Positions 8,491 through 17,823 of a stretch of 64,000 bases of DNA are shown piece by piece (position 1 is the stretch's first letter; every line of letters starts with the position of its first letter). The notes beneath the pieces were generated by a model. It ran no database searches. It was given only the letters and a program-made list of their open reading frames with translations, and was not told where the DNA came from. The position numbers and the translations under genes are program-made. Origin of the DNA: JBIOJB01 sp044450465. GTDB taxonomy: Bacteria > Chloroflexota > Dormibacteria > Dormibacterales > Dormibacteraceae. Location of the stretch: NCBI GenBank assembly GCA_044450465.1, contig JBIOJB010000001.1, forward strand, positions 19,693 to 83,692, written 5' to 3'.

Positions 8491-9048
8491 ATGGACGAGC
8501 CGGCGGCGGGGCGAGGCGCCGCGTGGGCATTCTTCATCGCGAGCGCCCTGGCCGCGGCGGGTGGAATCCTGCCCACCTTGTTTGCGAGCACGTCCGGCCG
8601 GATCAGCAGCGTCATCGTCCCTTTCTGGCTGGGAGCCCTCTGCTTCGCCGCTACCGGCGCGTTCCGCCGGCTCGGAAGGACACTGGTGACCGTGGGTTAT
8701 CTGGCAGGCGGCCTCGCCATCGTGTTTGGAATGCTCGGAATGTTCGCGGTGCTGGTGCAACTCACCGTGCTGACGACATGCCCGCCCGGGACGGCGGCGT
8801 GCGGGCTCGGCTTCACCCGCCCCCTGACGCCGGCGGAGACGACGGGGATAGGCTATGCGATGGGTATGGGGACGGTCGCCCTCGTGGCGGGTTTCGCGGG
8901 GCTCAGAGCTGTGTACAGGCAGCGCGGCCGCCAGGCGGCGTCGTTCTCCGCTCCGGTGCGCCGCATAGCGCCGGCCGGCCCGCCGCCCCAAAAGGACGTC
9001 CCAGGCGCCGGGGTCACTGGGCCAGGCGGGAGCGAGGAGGGCGACTGA
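8491..9048 (+). CDS. Hypothetical four-helix membrane protein
   Basis: Product of 185 residues with about four membrane helices (near residues 10-30, 42-58, 70-92 and 125-145) and a hydrophilic, Pro- and Arg-rich C-terminal tail. An extracytoplasmic loop with two Cys (TTCPPGTAACG) lies between helices 3 and 4. No family was recognised. The ATG at 8491 follows the truncated glycosyltransferase by 5 bases, and the stop overlaps the next start as ATGA, so it is translationally coupled to the acyl-CoA dehydrogenase gene. Confidence 0.65.
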   Translation: MDEPAAGRGAAWAFFIASALAAAGGILPTLFASTSGRISSVIVPFWLGALCFAATGAFRRLGRTLVTVGYLAGGLAIVFGMLGMFAVLVQLTVLTTCPPGTAACGLGFTRPLTPAETTGIGYAMGMGTVALVAGFAGLRAVYRQRGRQAASFSAPVRRIAPAGPPPQKDVPGAGVTGPGGSEEGD

Positions 9049-10178
9049 TGGACTTCGCCTTTTCCGAAGAGCAGGAGATGCTGCGCCAGTCGGTGCGTGA
9101 TTTCCTCGCCAAGGAGTGCAGCTCCAAGGTCGTACGGAGGCTAATGGAGAGCTCCGACGCTTACGACGCCGCGCTCTGGAAGAAGATGGCCGATCTTGGA
9201 TGGACCGCGCTCGGGATCCCCGAGTCCTACGGTGGAGTGGGCGGCTTTCTCGACCTCATCGTCGTTTTCGAGGAGGCGGGTCGCGTGCTTCTGCCCGGAC
9301 CCTTCTTCGCCACGATGGGCCTGGCCGTGCCTACGCTGCTCGAGGCTGGGAGTGAGGCTCAGAAGAAAGAGGTGCTGAGCGCCGTCGCGGCCGGTTCGGC
9401 GCGCGCCACCCTCGCGTTCACCGAGCCGTCAGGCCGATGGGACGCAAACGGGATCGCGCTGACGGCGAAGCCCATCGGAGGAGGCTGGACGCTGAGCGGC
9501 GTCAAGCTCTTCGTCGCCGACGCGGACAACGCCGACTACATCGTCGTCGCTGCGCGCACACGCGGCGAGGGGGAGGACGGCGTGTCGCTCTTCCTGGTCA
9601 AGGGAAGGCCCAAGGGCATGACGGTCTCACAGCTGAAGACTCTCGACATGACCCGGCGATGGAGCGAGATTCGCTTTGACGCCGTGGAGCTCGGGTCTGA
9701 AGCCTTGATGGGGCAGCCCGACAAGGCATGGGCGCCGCTGAAGCGAGCACTCGAATGGGGAACCGCGGCTCTGTGCGCGGAAATGATGGGCGGCGCGCAG
9801 AGGGTGCTCGAGACGTCAACCGAGTACGCGAAGACTCGCCAGCAGTTCGGCAAGCCGATCGGGATCTACCAGGCGGTGTCCCACAAGCTCGCCGACATGC
9901 TCGTCCAGACCGAGAGCGGCCGCTCGGCAACGTATTACGCGGCCTGGACGGTCGAAGCCGACGCGCCCGACCGATCGGTAGCCTCGTCAATGGCCAAGGC
10001 CTATGTCTCAGATGCGTATCGGAAGGTGGCCGGTGACGGGATACAGGTGCACGGCGGAATCGGGTTCACCTGGGAGCACGACATGCACCTCTACTTCAAG
10101 CGCGCCAAGGCGTCGGAGGTGACGCTCGGCGACGCGACCTACCATCGCGAGCTGGTAGCGCAGTCGCTCGACTTGTAG
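9048..10178 (+). CDS. Acyl-CoA dehydrogenase (second, FadE-like)
   Basis: Product of 376 residues with the standard three-part fold. Recognisable are the N-terminal FSEEQEMLRQSVRDFL helix, LAFTEPSGRWDANG in the middle domain, and QVHGGIGFTWEHDMHLYFKR near the C-terminus. The usual FAD-loop sequence is degenerate, as in one partner of heteromeric FadE enzymes. A longer reading frame exists upstream, but the domain begins exactly at MDFAF and the ATG overlaps the preceding stop (ATGA), so 9048 is the start. It is likely to work in acyl-CoA beta-oxidation, perhaps with the dehydrogenase at 5276. Confidence 0.92.
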   Translation: MDFAFSEEQEMLRQSVRDFLAKECSSKVVRRLMESSDAYDAALWKKMADLGWTALGIPESYGGVGGFLDLIVVFEEAGRVLLPGPFFATMGLAVPTLLEAGSEAQKKEVLSAVAAGSARATLAFTEPSGRWDANGIALTAKPIGGGWTLSGVKLFVADADNADYIVVAARTRGEGEDGVSLFLVKGRPKGMTVSQLKTLDMTRRWSEIRFDAVELGSEALMGQPDKAWAPLKRALEWGTAALCAEMMGGAQRVLETSTEYAKTRQQFGKPIGIYQAVSHKLADMLVQTESGRSATYYAAWTVEADAPDRSVASSMAKAYVSDAYRKVAGDGIQVHGGIGFTWEHDMHLYFKRAKASEVTLGDATYHRELVAQSLDL

Positions 10179-10193
10179 CGACGCTGGCCGGGG

Positions 10194-12581
10194 CTAGCCC
10201 GCGGCGAGCAGCCTGAAGACTGCGACGCCGAAGAGGGCGCAGGCGGGAAGCACAAGCCCGCGGAAAAGGGCCCAGTAGGCGGCCCACGCATCTCGCAGGC
10301 GATCCAGCCGCCGCCCCGAACCGAAGACTAAAGACCAGTAGATCGGCAGAGCCGACCCTGTGTTGAGGGCCAGCCCAAGCAGGGCGAGTCCCCCCACCCC
10401 GACAAACCATGGCTCCAGCGGAGCCGACGCGCCGAAGCCGACCTGCACGCCCCAGAACATCGACACGAACACGACGCCGAGCAGGGCCGGCACGCCGAGC
10501 AGGAAGAACGAGGCGAAGCTGAGGATGACAAGGCTGAGCATCAGAGCGAGGACCGCGACAATCCCTGCGAGCCCGGCGGCGGCCACGGTGACGCCGGTGG
10601 TCTGGGTGGGCGTCGAGACATTGGCAGGCGTCAGCGTCACCTGGACCGGATCGCTGGGTCCCAATCCCGTGAAGCCCGCGACGTCGGCCCACGAGTGCAG
10701 TCCCGCGTTCGAAGTCACTGCCGCCGCCGCTCCCGCGGGCACCGCAGCGAGCAGCAAGCCAGCAAGGATGGCCGCGGCGTTGCGGCGCAGCATCAAAACC
10801 GGCAGCCACGCCCTGCGGCTGCGGACACGGCCCAGGCCGGTCTCCATCAGGCGCTCGCGATCGAACGTGCTCCCACATAGGATGGTCAGGGCGAGGCATG
10901 CTGTGATCGGAACCAAGAGCGAGCCGACAGCCAGAGGCGAACGGAACACGAAGAGCGCGAGCGGCAAGTCTGCCACCGCGGCTGAAACCGGCGACAGGAG
11001 GAACGACCACGCGCCACCGGCCGCGCCTTCTCTCGGGAACAGCATAAACCCGAGCATTCGCCCCATCGCCGCCCAGTACGCCGTCACCGCCGCCACGAAG
11101 GCGAACACCGGCAGCAGGTCCCACGGCGCGGGCTCACCGAAGAGGTTGAGCAGCGCCATCCCGGCGGCCATCCAGAAGCTCACCCAGACGGTGCTGACGA
11201 CGGCCCCGGGTAGGACCTCGAGCCAGATGAGGGACGGATCGTCCAGCGGCGTGTAAAGCAGGACCTCGAGCGAGCCCTGCGCCTTCTCCCACCAGATTCC
11301 GATCGAGCTCTTGATCGACTCGAGCAGAGCGAAGGACATGAAGAACAGCGGCAGGAGCAGGCCCGCCTGGAGAGACGCGCTGCCGGCGAACCTGTGGGCG
11401 ATCTGGCCCGCCACCCCGGGCAGCTGGCCGAAAAGCGAGGTGCCCGCCACGAGCAGCAGGACGAATGCGTTCAGGTACGACACCCAGCTGAGATCGCCGC
11501 GCCGCCACCACGAGCTCACGTAGAAGGGAAGCGACGCCAGCAGCAGGCCTCCCTGCTCGGGCAGTGAGGCGAACATGCGGGGTGCCCGAATGCCGGAGGC
11601 GATCTTGGCCGGGGGCGGAGGCGCCTCAGTGGAGGTTGGGAGCGGGTCGGCCATCGCGCGGAGGTAGACACCTTCCAGCGTGGCCTGTTCCTCCTCCAGC
11701 TCGTGAAACGGAGCGCCCTGCTCGGCGAGGCGGCGCTGCACTTCGGCGGCAAACGCGGCGCGATCCGCCACAGACGCATCCGCGGGCAGCGTGTATGTGA
11801 GCAGCTCACCGTCTAGCTGGTGGGATACGGCGTGCAGGCTGAGCCAGGTCGTGATGGCGTCCGGATCCAGCGGTGTGCCGGCGAGACGGGCGGCGAACGA
11901 CCTGCCTTCTCCAAGCTGCCGCCGCAGCTCGTCCAACGTTCCATGAGTGACGATGACGGCGCGCCGCATGATCGCGATCCGGTCCGCCATCAGCTCCGCT
12001 TCGCTGAGCACGTGAGTGGTGACGATCAACGCCGCCCCGCGAGCCTTTTGCTCGCCGAGGTACCGGCGCATGTCCGCGGCGGCCACCGGATCGAGACCAG
12101 CGGTGGGCTCGTCACAGAAGATCCAGTCCGGGTCGTGAAGCGTCGCTCGGATCAGTGCGACTTTCTGCGCCATGCCGCGCGAGTAGGCGGCGAGCAGGGT
12201 GTCGCGCCGGTCCGACAGCTCAAAGCGCTCGAGCAGCTGATCGATGCGAGCACGCCGCACGTCCTCGGCCACTCCGTAGAGGTAGCCGAACCGATCGAGG
12301 TATTCGATCGCCGTGTTGCGGCCATAAAGCCGCGCCTGGTCCGGCACTATTCCGAGGCGAGCCCGAACCGCGTCCAGGCTTTCCGGAAGGCGCAATCCGT
12401 CCAGCTCGATCAGCCCAGAGTCGGGCCGCAGGATCCCCCCGAGGCACCTAAGCGTGGTGGATTTGCCGGCCCCGTTCTGGCCGAGCAGGACAAGGATCTC
12501 GCCCCGCTCGACCTGCAGGTCGACACCGTCCACGGCGCGAACGTCGCCGAAGCTCTTGCGGAGTCCCTCCACCTGGATCAC
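10194..12581 (-). CDS. ABC transporter with ATPase and permease in one chain
   Basis: Product of 795 residues. Residues 1-310 are an ABC ATPase: Walker A GQNGAGKST (34-42), a signature segment YSRGMAQK, Walker B IFCDEPTAGLD and a switch His in VTTHVLSEAELM. After a Pro-rich linker (about 315-330) come many hydrophobic helices in two blocks (about 350-600 and 615-790), resembling an ABC-2-type permease. Having the ATPase at the N-terminus of the same chain is unusual for ABC-2 systems, where the two are normally separate genes. It is probably a homodimeric exporter; cargo unknown. It is last in the pdxS operon, 15 bases after the darA-like gene, and converges on the acyl-CoA dehydrogenase. Confidence 0.85.
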   Translation of the reverse strand: MIQVEGLRKSFGDVRAVDGVDLQVERGEILVLLGQNGAGKSTTLRCLGGILRPDSGLIELDGLRLPESLDAVRARLGIVPDQARLYGRNTAIEYLDRFGYLYGVAEDVRRARIDQLLERFELSDRRDTLLAAYSRGMAQKVALIRATLHDPDWIFCDEPTAGLDPVAAADMRRYLGEQKARGAALIVTTHVLSEAELMADRIAIMRRAVIVTHGTLDELRRQLGEGRSFAARLAGTPLDPDAITTWLSLHAVSHQLDGELLTYTLPADASVADRAAFAAEVQRRLAEQGAPFHELEEEQATLEGVYLRAMADPLPTSTEAPPPPAKIASGIRAPRMFASLPEQGGLLLASLPFYVSSWWRRGDLSWVSYLNAFVLLLVAGTSLFGQLPGVAGQIAHRFAGSASLQAGLLLPLFFMSFALLESIKSSIGIWWEKAQGSLEVLLYTPLDDPSLIWLEVLPGAVVSTVWVSFWMAAGMALLNLFGEPAPWDLLPVFAFVAAVTAYWAAMGRMLGFMLFPREGAAGGAWSFLLSPVSAAVADLPLALFVFRSPLAVGSLLVPITACLALTILCGSTFDRERLMETGLGRVRSRRAWLPVLMLRRNAAAILAGLLLAAVPAGAAAAVTSNAGLHSWADVAGFTGLGPSDPVQVTLTPANVSTPTQTTGVTVAAAGLAGIVAVLALMLSLVILSFASFFLLGVPALLGVVFVSMFWGVQVGFGASAPLEPWFVGVGGLALLGLALNTGSALPIYWSLVFGSGRRLDRLRDAWAAYWALFRGLVLPACALFGVAVFRLLAAG

Positions 12582-12596
12582 GGAGCTAACCGGCCA

Positions 12597-12926
12597 CTAG
12601 ATCTTTTCGAAGGTGTCAACCGGAACCACGAAAACCGTGGCGCCACCGACTTCGACCTCGACTGGATAGGCCGAAAAGGCCTCGCCGGGTTCCGCGACCG
12701 CAGGTGCCGAGGTGACGTAACGGCTGCGCTCGTGACAGTTCTCGCGAATGATTCGCAGTGCGTCCTGCACTTGCGTGTCTGACACGCCGATCATGAGCGT
12801 CACGTTCCCCTGCTTCAGGAAGCCGCCGCTGGACGACATGCGGGTAGAGCCGACCCCTGCTTCTCCGAGAGCGGCCACCGTCGGCTCGGCGTCCTCGTGC
12901 TGGACCACCGCGATGATCAACTTCAC
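12597..12926 (-). CDS. darA: Cyclic-di-AMP receptor, DarA/PstA (DUF970) family
   Basis: A 109-residue PII-like signalling protein. DarA/PstA proteins of Firmicutes and relatives bind cyclic di-AMP as trimers; the downstream target is not established. The family hallmarks are visible: MKLIIAVVQHEDA at the start, a SSGGFLKQGNVTLMIGV strand-turn-strand with the ligand-contacting Gly-Gly-Phe-Leu, and the ENCHER helix end. The gene overlaps tmk by 4 bases (ATGA). The pairing of this gene with tmk is also well known in Bacillus (yaaQ-tmk), which supports the call. Confidence 0.9.
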   Translation of the reverse strand: MKLIIAVVQHEDAEPTVAALGEAGVGSTRMSSSGGFLKQGNVTLMIGVSDTQVQDALRIIRENCHERSRYVTSAPAVAEPGEAFSAYPVEVEVGGATVFVVPVDTFEKI

Positions 12927-13528
12927 CGCGAGAGTTCCATCAGGGCCTCGAGTCGCTTGCGCACATCGAGGTGCACCCTCTCTTTTGAGCGCGTCGCGTC
13001 GATGCGTGTGAACCGCTCCGGTTCAGCGTCAGCAAGGCGCGCGTACTCGGCCACCACCTTCTCGTAAAACTCGAACGACTCCATCTCGAGCCGGTCAGGC
13101 GTTTTGCCGGCGCCCTTCTGGCGGCCGCGGCCCGTTTCGACGGGCCCTTCCAGCAAGAAGGTCACATCAGGTCGAGGCAGGCTGGGCAGCCAGCTCAAGC
13201 TCAGGCCCCGCCCGCCTCCCTGATAGGCCAGGGTTGAATCGTGATAGCGATCGGCGATCACAATCTCGCCCGCAGCGAGCGCCGGCTCGATCACCTCGCC
13301 AACCAGCTGCCTGCGAGCCGCCATGAAGAGATACGCCTCCGCTTCCGGATCGATGGCGAGGCCGCTGAGCAGAACGATCGCGCGGATCTTCTCGCCCAGC
13401 TCGGTGCCGCCAGGTTCGCGCACGACGACCGGCACGCGGGGCGCAAGCCACTCGACCAGCATCTCGACCTGTGTGGTCTTGCCGCTGCCCTCGGCGCCTT
13501 CGAACGTGACGAACAGCCCGTGTCCCAT
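12923..13528 (-). CDS. tmk: Thymidylate kinase
   Basis: Phosphorylates dTMP to dTDP with ATP. At 201 residues it is full length. The P-loop is FEGAEGSGKTTQ (about 9-20), followed by VVREPGGTELGEKIR (the dTMP-binding segment) and the DRYHDSTLAYQGGGRGL segment. The LID region is Arg/Lys-rich (RGRQKGAGKTPDRLE). The start at 13528 is preceded by a TAAAGT box, so it may have its own promoter inside the larger pdxS operon. Its stop overlaps the start of the c-di-AMP receptor gene. Confidence 0.96.
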   Translation of the reverse strand: MGHGLFVTFEGAEGSGKTTQVEMLVEWLAPRVPVVVREPGGTELGEKIRAIVLLSGLAIDPEAEAYLFMAARRQLVGEVIEPALAAGEIVIADRYHDSTLAYQGGGRGLSLSWLPSLPRPDVTFLLEGPVETGRGRQKGAGKTPDRLEMESFEFYEKVVAEYARLADAEPERFTRIDATRSKERVHLDVRKRLEALMELSR

Positions 13529-13535
13529 CAGCCGA

Positions 13536-13541
13536 ACTTTA
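13536..13541 (-). promoter_or_regulatory. TAAAGT -10-like box before tmk
   Basis: TAAAGT ends 7 bases before the tmk ATG, in the 40-base gap behind the R3H ATPase gene; no Shine-Dalgarno sequence is present. Confidence 0.4.
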
Positions 13542-13568
13542 GGGCGACTCGGCCCGATCTACGCTGCT

Positions 13569-15116
13569 CTACGCCGGATCCTCTGGGGTGGGCGTGATCC
13601 GCAGCCGGCGCTGGGGCTCCTTGCCGGTGCTTCTCGCCGACAGGTCGTTCTCCGCCACCATCTGATGCTGGAGCCTGCGGAGATAGGCGTTCTGCGGCGA
13701 GATCTCGACCGGCCGCAGCGTGGTCTTGACCGTTTTGATCGCCGCTGCGGCTTCGGCCAGGGCCCGCGTCGTCGCCTCGTCGTGTTTGTCGACCCCGTAG
13801 ATCCGGGTCAGCGCTTCCCGAACCTGGGTCACCGAGTTGCTCTTCAAGATGTGGATCGGGAGGCCGCGGCTTTCCGCCTGGCGCAGGCTGTCGGGACGCC
13901 GGCGGTAGTGATTCTTCAGGGTCAGCACCGCGCCGGCGCCGTCGAGGTTGGCCAGCACTCGCACCGGCAGGTCCAGGTCGCGGATGGACTGTTCGACGTG
14001 ATGCCGGCTCACTCCATACGGGAAGATGCCGAGCGGCTTGCTGGCCGAGCTCGAATTTGGGGGTGGCTCGGCCGCGAGCACTATCGGCGGGTCCACGTTT
14101 GAGATCACCCGGCCCTCGCGAGTTCGGAGCCGGATCTTCGGGGTGAGCAGCGGACCCCGAAGAGCGGTGTCGACCACGTCGGCCAGCGGCATGTGGATCG
14201 CGACCCGGTCCCGATCTTGGATCTCCACGAGCACGTCGAAAGTCGGCGGAGCCTTGCGTTCGAGCACGGATTTCTGCGTGCCACGGCGGCGCGCCTCCTC
14301 GTCCGAAAGGGTCACGCTCTGAATGCCGCCCAGAAGGTCGTTCAAGGTCGGGTTGACGAGCAGGTTCTCGAGCGTCTGCCCGTGGGCCGTCGCGATGAGC
14401 TGGACGCCGCGCTCTGCGATGGTGCGGGCGGCGCCCGCCTCGAGCTCCGTGCCGATCTCGTCGATCACGATCACCTCGGGCATGTGGTTCTCGACCGCTT
14501 CGATCATCACCGCGTGCTGGAGCATCGGGGTGCGCACCTGCATGCGGCGAGCCCGGCCGATGCCCGGGTGCGGAATGTCGCCATCGCCGCCGATCTCGTT
14601 CGACGTGTCGACGATGACGACGCGCTTGCGCAGCTCATCCGCCAGCACGCGTGCACACTCGCGCAGCATCGTCGTCTTGCCGATTCCGGGGCGGCCGAGC
14701 AGGAGGATGCTCTGGCCGCTGACGACGATGTCCCGGATGATCTCACCAGTCCCGGTGACCGCGCGGCCCACGCGCATGGTGAGGCCTGTAATGCGGCCTG
14801 AGCGATTTCTGATGGCCGAAACGCGGTGAAGGGTGCGCTCGATGCCGGCCCGGTTGTCGTCGCCGAATTGACCGACGTTGTTGGCGACGTGGTCGAGATC
14901 GGAGGCGGAAACCGGGTGATCGTCGAGCAGAATCTCGCTCCCGGGAACGCGAGCGGCCGGCTCGCGCCCGAGGTCCAGCACGATCTCCAGCAACTCGCCT
15001 GGATCGATGCGCTCGTGGAGTGCCCGCGCCAGGTCGGGCGGCAGCGCGCGGGCCAGCAGCTCGATCTCCTCGTCCCAGCTTGCGGAGCGGCCCGGCTGCG
15101 TTGAAGGTTGACTCAT
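13569..15116 (-). CDS. R3H-type AAA ATPase (Ycf45/SpoIIIAA-like)
   Basis: Product of 515 residues. An N-terminal region (1-115) precedes a RecA/AAA core with P-loop GRPGIGKTT (141-149) and Walker B EVIVIDEIGTE (214-224), then a C-terminal module (about 370-480) with a basic HYRRRPDSLRQAE segment followed by LPIHILKSNS, as in the R3H-containing Ycf45 proteins of cyanobacteria, chloroplasts and Chloroflexota. The ATPase core is related to SpoIIIAA. Cellular role is unknown; nucleic-acid binding is inferred from the R3H-like tail. Its start overlaps the stop of the GNAT gene (ATGA) and it precedes tmk by 40 bases. Confidence 0.85.
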   Translation of the reverse strand: MSQPSTQPGRSASWDEEIELLARALPPDLARALHERIDPGELLEIVLDLGREPAARVPGSEILLDDHPVSASDLDHVANNVGQFGDDNRAGIERTLHRVSAIRNRSGRITGLTMRVGRAVTGTGEIIRDIVVSGQSILLLGRPGIGKTTMLRECARVLADELRKRVVIVDTSNEIGGDGDIPHPGIGRARRMQVRTPMLQHAVMIEAVENHMPEVIVIDEIGTELEAGAARTIAERGVQLIATAHGQTLENLLVNPTLNDLLGGIQSVTLSDEEARRRGTQKSVLERKAPPTFDVLVEIQDRDRVAIHMPLADVVDTALRGPLLTPKIRLRTREGRVISNVDPPIVLAAEPPPNSSSASKPLGIFPYGVSRHHVEQSIRDLDLPVRVLANLDGAGAVLTLKNHYRRRPDSLRQAESRGLPIHILKSNSVTQVREALTRIYGVDKHDEATTRALAEAAAAIKTVKTTLRPVEISPQNAYLRRLQHQMVAENDLSARSTGKEPQRRLRITPTPEDPA

Positions 15117-16081
15117 CCGAACGAAGGTACCAGGCCTTTTTCCCTCACTGGAACCCGAAGGGCCAGTTCTTTCACGAGCAGCAGCTGGGTGAGCAGCACG
15201 CTGAACCCACGCCCTCGCAGGGCGTCGATCATGTGCGAATCGTAGTGACGCAGGCTTGACCAGGCCGGGCCCTCGGAATCACCGAGCATGGCGAGGCCGA
15301 GGTCCGCGAGCTCGCCGGACAGCGTTACCTCGGGAATCACCATGAAGTTGAGGGTGTCAGGCTGCGCTCCCGACCGTCTCGCCACCTTGACCCAGCCCTC
15401 AATCTCGATCCTGTCCACGACCTGCTCCTGCTTCTCCGAGCCGCGCGCGGCGAGCCGGCCGCTCCATTCCCCCCCATGCAGGGCCCGCCACTCGCGGTAC
15501 GTCGGCGCCTCGAGCTGCGACACACCCTGCGGAGTGACCTTCCGGTAGAGCTGATAGAGCTTCCGATCATCGCCGCGACGAAATGGACGGACGCCTTCCG
15601 GAAACTGATCCGAGGACCTGGCCGGCTTCTCCGCGTAGACCACGACTTCGGTCGCGTACTGGCGAAAGCCCTGGAGACGGAAGGCCGACAGGAGCGGGTC
15701 GCGCTCAGGCAGGCGCACGAACAGGCGGTGGACTCCACGCTCCAGGGCCTGGTTGCAGAGGTGGCTGACCAAAGCCGGCACGATCACGTCCGCGTCGGAT
15801 CCATCGGCCACGTGCAGGTTGAGCACCTGGAGCACGCGAGCTCGATGCAGGTCGAGGGACGTGGGCTGGCCCGATGCCTGGATGAACCCGGCCACGCGGC
15901 CGCCGATCTCTGCGACGTAGATGAGCGTCTCCTGCGAAAGTGGCAGCAGGGCGGAGAGCGTGGAGCTCACCAGAGACCACAGCCGCGCCGGAGGCGGAGC
16001 TTCACTCCAGCGCTTGTCCGAAGACTTGTACATCTCTTCGATTCGGGCCAGGTCGAGCAGGCTGGCCGCGCGCAGCTTCAT
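15113..16081 (-). CDS. GNAT-fold acetyltransferase-like protein, two domains
   Basis: Product of 322 residues. Residues 1-160 have a GNAT outline (MKLRAASLLDLARIEEMY at the start, then IYVAEIGGRVAGFIQA, VLQVLNLHV and a FRLQGFRQYATEVVVYAE end). The second half (165-322) repeats a GNAT-like layout less clearly, beginning with GVRPFRRGDDRKLYQLY. The acetyl-CoA loop is poorly conserved in both halves, so catalysis is uncertain. It lies between pdxT and the R3H ATPase with one- and four-base overlaps, so it is translationally coupled to both. Confidence 0.7.
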   Translation of the reverse strand: MKLRAASLLDLARIEEMYKSSDKRWSEAPPPARLWSLVSSTLSALLPLSQETLIYVAEIGGRVAGFIQASGQPTSLDLHRARVLQVLNLHVADGSDADVIVPALVSHLCNQALERGVHRLFVRLPERDPLLSAFRLQGFRQYATEVVVYAEKPARSSDQFPEGVRPFRRGDDRKLYQLYRKVTPQGVSQLEAPTYREWRALHGGEWSGRLAARGSEKQEQVVDRIEIEGWVKVARRSGAQPDTLNFMVIPEVTLSGELADLGLAMLGDSEGPAWSSLRHYDSHMIDALRGRGFSVLLTQLLLVKELALRVPVREKGLVPSFG

Positions 16082-16647
16082 CAGCTCGCCGCCAGCTCGA
16101 CAAACTGCCGGTGCAGGCGCCGGTCCCCGCTCAGCTCAGGGTGGAAGCAAAGGGCGATGATGCGCCCCTGGCGCACGGCCACAGCATGCCCGTCGTGAGT
16201 CGCGAGGACCTCGACGGCTCCGGTCGTCTCGACGAGCGGGGCGCGGATGAAGACTCCCGGGAAAGGCCTGCCGTCCAGCCCGCTCACGTCGAGCTCGGTC
16301 TCGAAACTGTCCACCTGGCGGCCGTAGCCGTTACGGCGGACCCCGATGTCAAGCAGGCCGAGTCCACGCTGCTCGGTCATGCCGTCGGAGATGTCTCGCG
16401 CGAGCACGATCATTCCCGCGCAGGTGGCAAGAGTCGCGAGCCCTCCCCTGATCGCATCGCGTAGCGGCTCCAGCAACCCCATCCGCTCCAACAGCATCGT
16501 CATCGTGGTGCTTTCGCCGCCGGGCAGCACGATGCCCTGCAGCCCGTCGAGGTCAGCACGCGAGCGCACGAGGCGAGTTCGCGCCCCGCACGCCTCCAGC
16601 GCGCGCACATGTTCGGCGAATGCGCCCTGCATCGCGAGCACGCCCAC
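16081..16647 (-). CDS. pdxT: Pyridoxal 5'-phosphate synthase glutaminase subunit PdxT
   Basis: Hydrolyses glutamine and passes ammonia to PdxS for PLP synthesis. The class I amidotransferase fold has its nucleophile Cys76 in ATLATCAGMI, the oxyanion-hole LPGGESTTM segment, and His169/Glu171 in CFHPELSGD. The start is set at the GTG at 16647; another GTG nine bases upstream would give a slightly longer N-terminus and fits the family equally well. It is coupled to the next gene by a one-base overlap (TGATG) and follows pdxS. Confidence 0.96.
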   Translation of the reverse strand: MGVLAMQGAFAEHVRALEACGARTRLVRSRADLDGLQGIVLPGGESTTMTMLLERMGLLEPLRDAIRGGLATLATCAGMIVLARDISDGMTEQRGLGLLDIGVRRNGYGRQVDSFETELDVSGLDGRPFPGVFIRAPLVETTGAVEVLATHDGHAVAVRQGRIIALCFHPELSGDRRLHRQFVELAAS

Positions 16648-16678
16648 GAGAGGCGCACGGTGCGCCGACCGCGCGGAT

Positions 16679-17596
16679 CTACCAGCCTCTGGCAGCGAGT
16701 AGCTCTTCCTTGGGAATGGTGGGAATCTCGAGCCCGTGCATCGCCTTGCCCAACCCGGCGGAGACTTCGGCCAGGACGTCAGGCTTGTCGTAGTAGGTCG
16801 TGGCGGCCACGATCGCCTTGGCGCGCTTCAGCGGGTCTTCGCTCTTGAAGATGCCCGACCCGACGAAGACTCCGTCCACGCCCAGCTGCATCATCAGCGC
16901 AGCGTCCGCCGGGGTGGCAATGCCACCAGCCGCGAAGTTGACGACCGGCAGCCGGCCCGACTTCTGGCACTGGACGAGAATCTCGACCGGCGCGCCAATG
17001 AGCTTTGCTTCGTGGACGAGCTCCGCGTGGCTCATACCCTGCAGCTTGCGGATGCCGGCGTTCACCGCCCGCGCGTGCCGAACAGCCTCGACGATGTTTC
17101 CGGTTCCCGCTTCGCCCTTGGTTCTGATCATGGCGGCGCCCTCCGCGATCCGGCGCGCAGCCTCACCGAGGTCGCGGCACCCGCACACGAAAGGCACTTT
17201 GAACTGGTGCTTGTCGATGTGGTTGTCCTCGTCCGCGGGAGTGAGCACCTCCGACTCGTCGATGTAGTCGACGCCCAGCTCCTGAAGGATCTGCGCCTCC
17301 ACAAAGTGGCCGATGCGGCACTTGGCCATCACCGGGATGGTGACGACCTTCATGATCGACCGGATCAAATCGGGATCCGACATCCGGGCGACACCGCCTT
17401 CCTTGCGGATGTCCGCAGGTACCCGCTCGAGCGCCATCACGGCGCACGCCCCGGCATCCTGCGCGATGCGGGCGTGCTCCGGCGTGACGACATCCATGAT
17501 CACCCCGCCCTTGAGCATCTGGGCGAGCCCCGACTTGACCTTGAAAGACCCTCTTACGGCGGCCTTTCCGTTACGCGATCCGTTGCTTGCGGCCAC
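16679..17596 (-). CDS. pdxS: Pyridoxal 5'-phosphate synthase lyase subunit PdxS
   Basis: Makes PLP from ribose 5-phosphate, glyceraldehyde 3-phosphate and ammonia from PdxT. At 305 residues it has the standard length; conserved segments include [60 protein letters not shown] and the phosphate-binding [20 protein letters not shown] with [12 protein letters not shown] longer frame exists upstream, but the family begins near here and a TAGAAT box sits 7 bases before this GTG. First gene of a seven-gene operon. Confidence 0.97.
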   Translation of the reverse strand: MAASNGSRNGKAAVRGSFKVKSGLAQMLKGGVIMDVVTPEHARIAQDAGACAVMALERVPADIRKEGGVARMSDPDLIRSIMKVVTIPVMAKCRIGHFVEAQILQELGVDYIDESEVLTPADEDNHIDKHQFKVPFVCGCRDLGEAARRIAEGAAMIRTKGEAGTGNIVEAVRHARAVNAGIRKLQGMSHAELVHEAKLIGAPVEILVQCQKSGRLPVVNFAAGGIATPADAALMMQLGVDGVFVGSGIFKSEDPLKRAKAIVAATTYYDKPDVLAEVSAGLGKAMHGLEIPTIPKEELLAARGW

Positions 17597-17603
17597 GGGC
17601 GAA

Positions 17604-17609
17604 ATTCTA
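17604..17609 (-). promoter_or_regulatory. TAGAAT -10-like box before pdxS
   Basis: TAGAAT ends 7 bases before the pdxS GTG, with no ribosome-binding site, which suggests a leaderless operon transcript. Confidence 0.45.
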
Positions 17610-17823
17610 CGCCGCGCATCCGGTCCCTTTGGCGCGCCAATCCAGCGGTGCCGGCTAGGCCAAGAAGGCACGGGCGGCTCAATCTCCCCGATGCCCGGCC
17701 CCCGGACCGGCCTGACTCATGAGTTTGGTAGCCGAGGTTGCCTTAGGCCGGATTGACTCGGGCAGAAACCCAGGCGTGCCACTGTCCAAACGACTGCGAC
17801 CAGGTGTTACTCGGTGGGGGCAC

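Noticed and set aside
5276..10178. Recent duplication of acyl-CoA dehydrogenase genes
   Set aside because: The two proteins differ too much outside shared motifs; they look like distinct FadE subfamilies.
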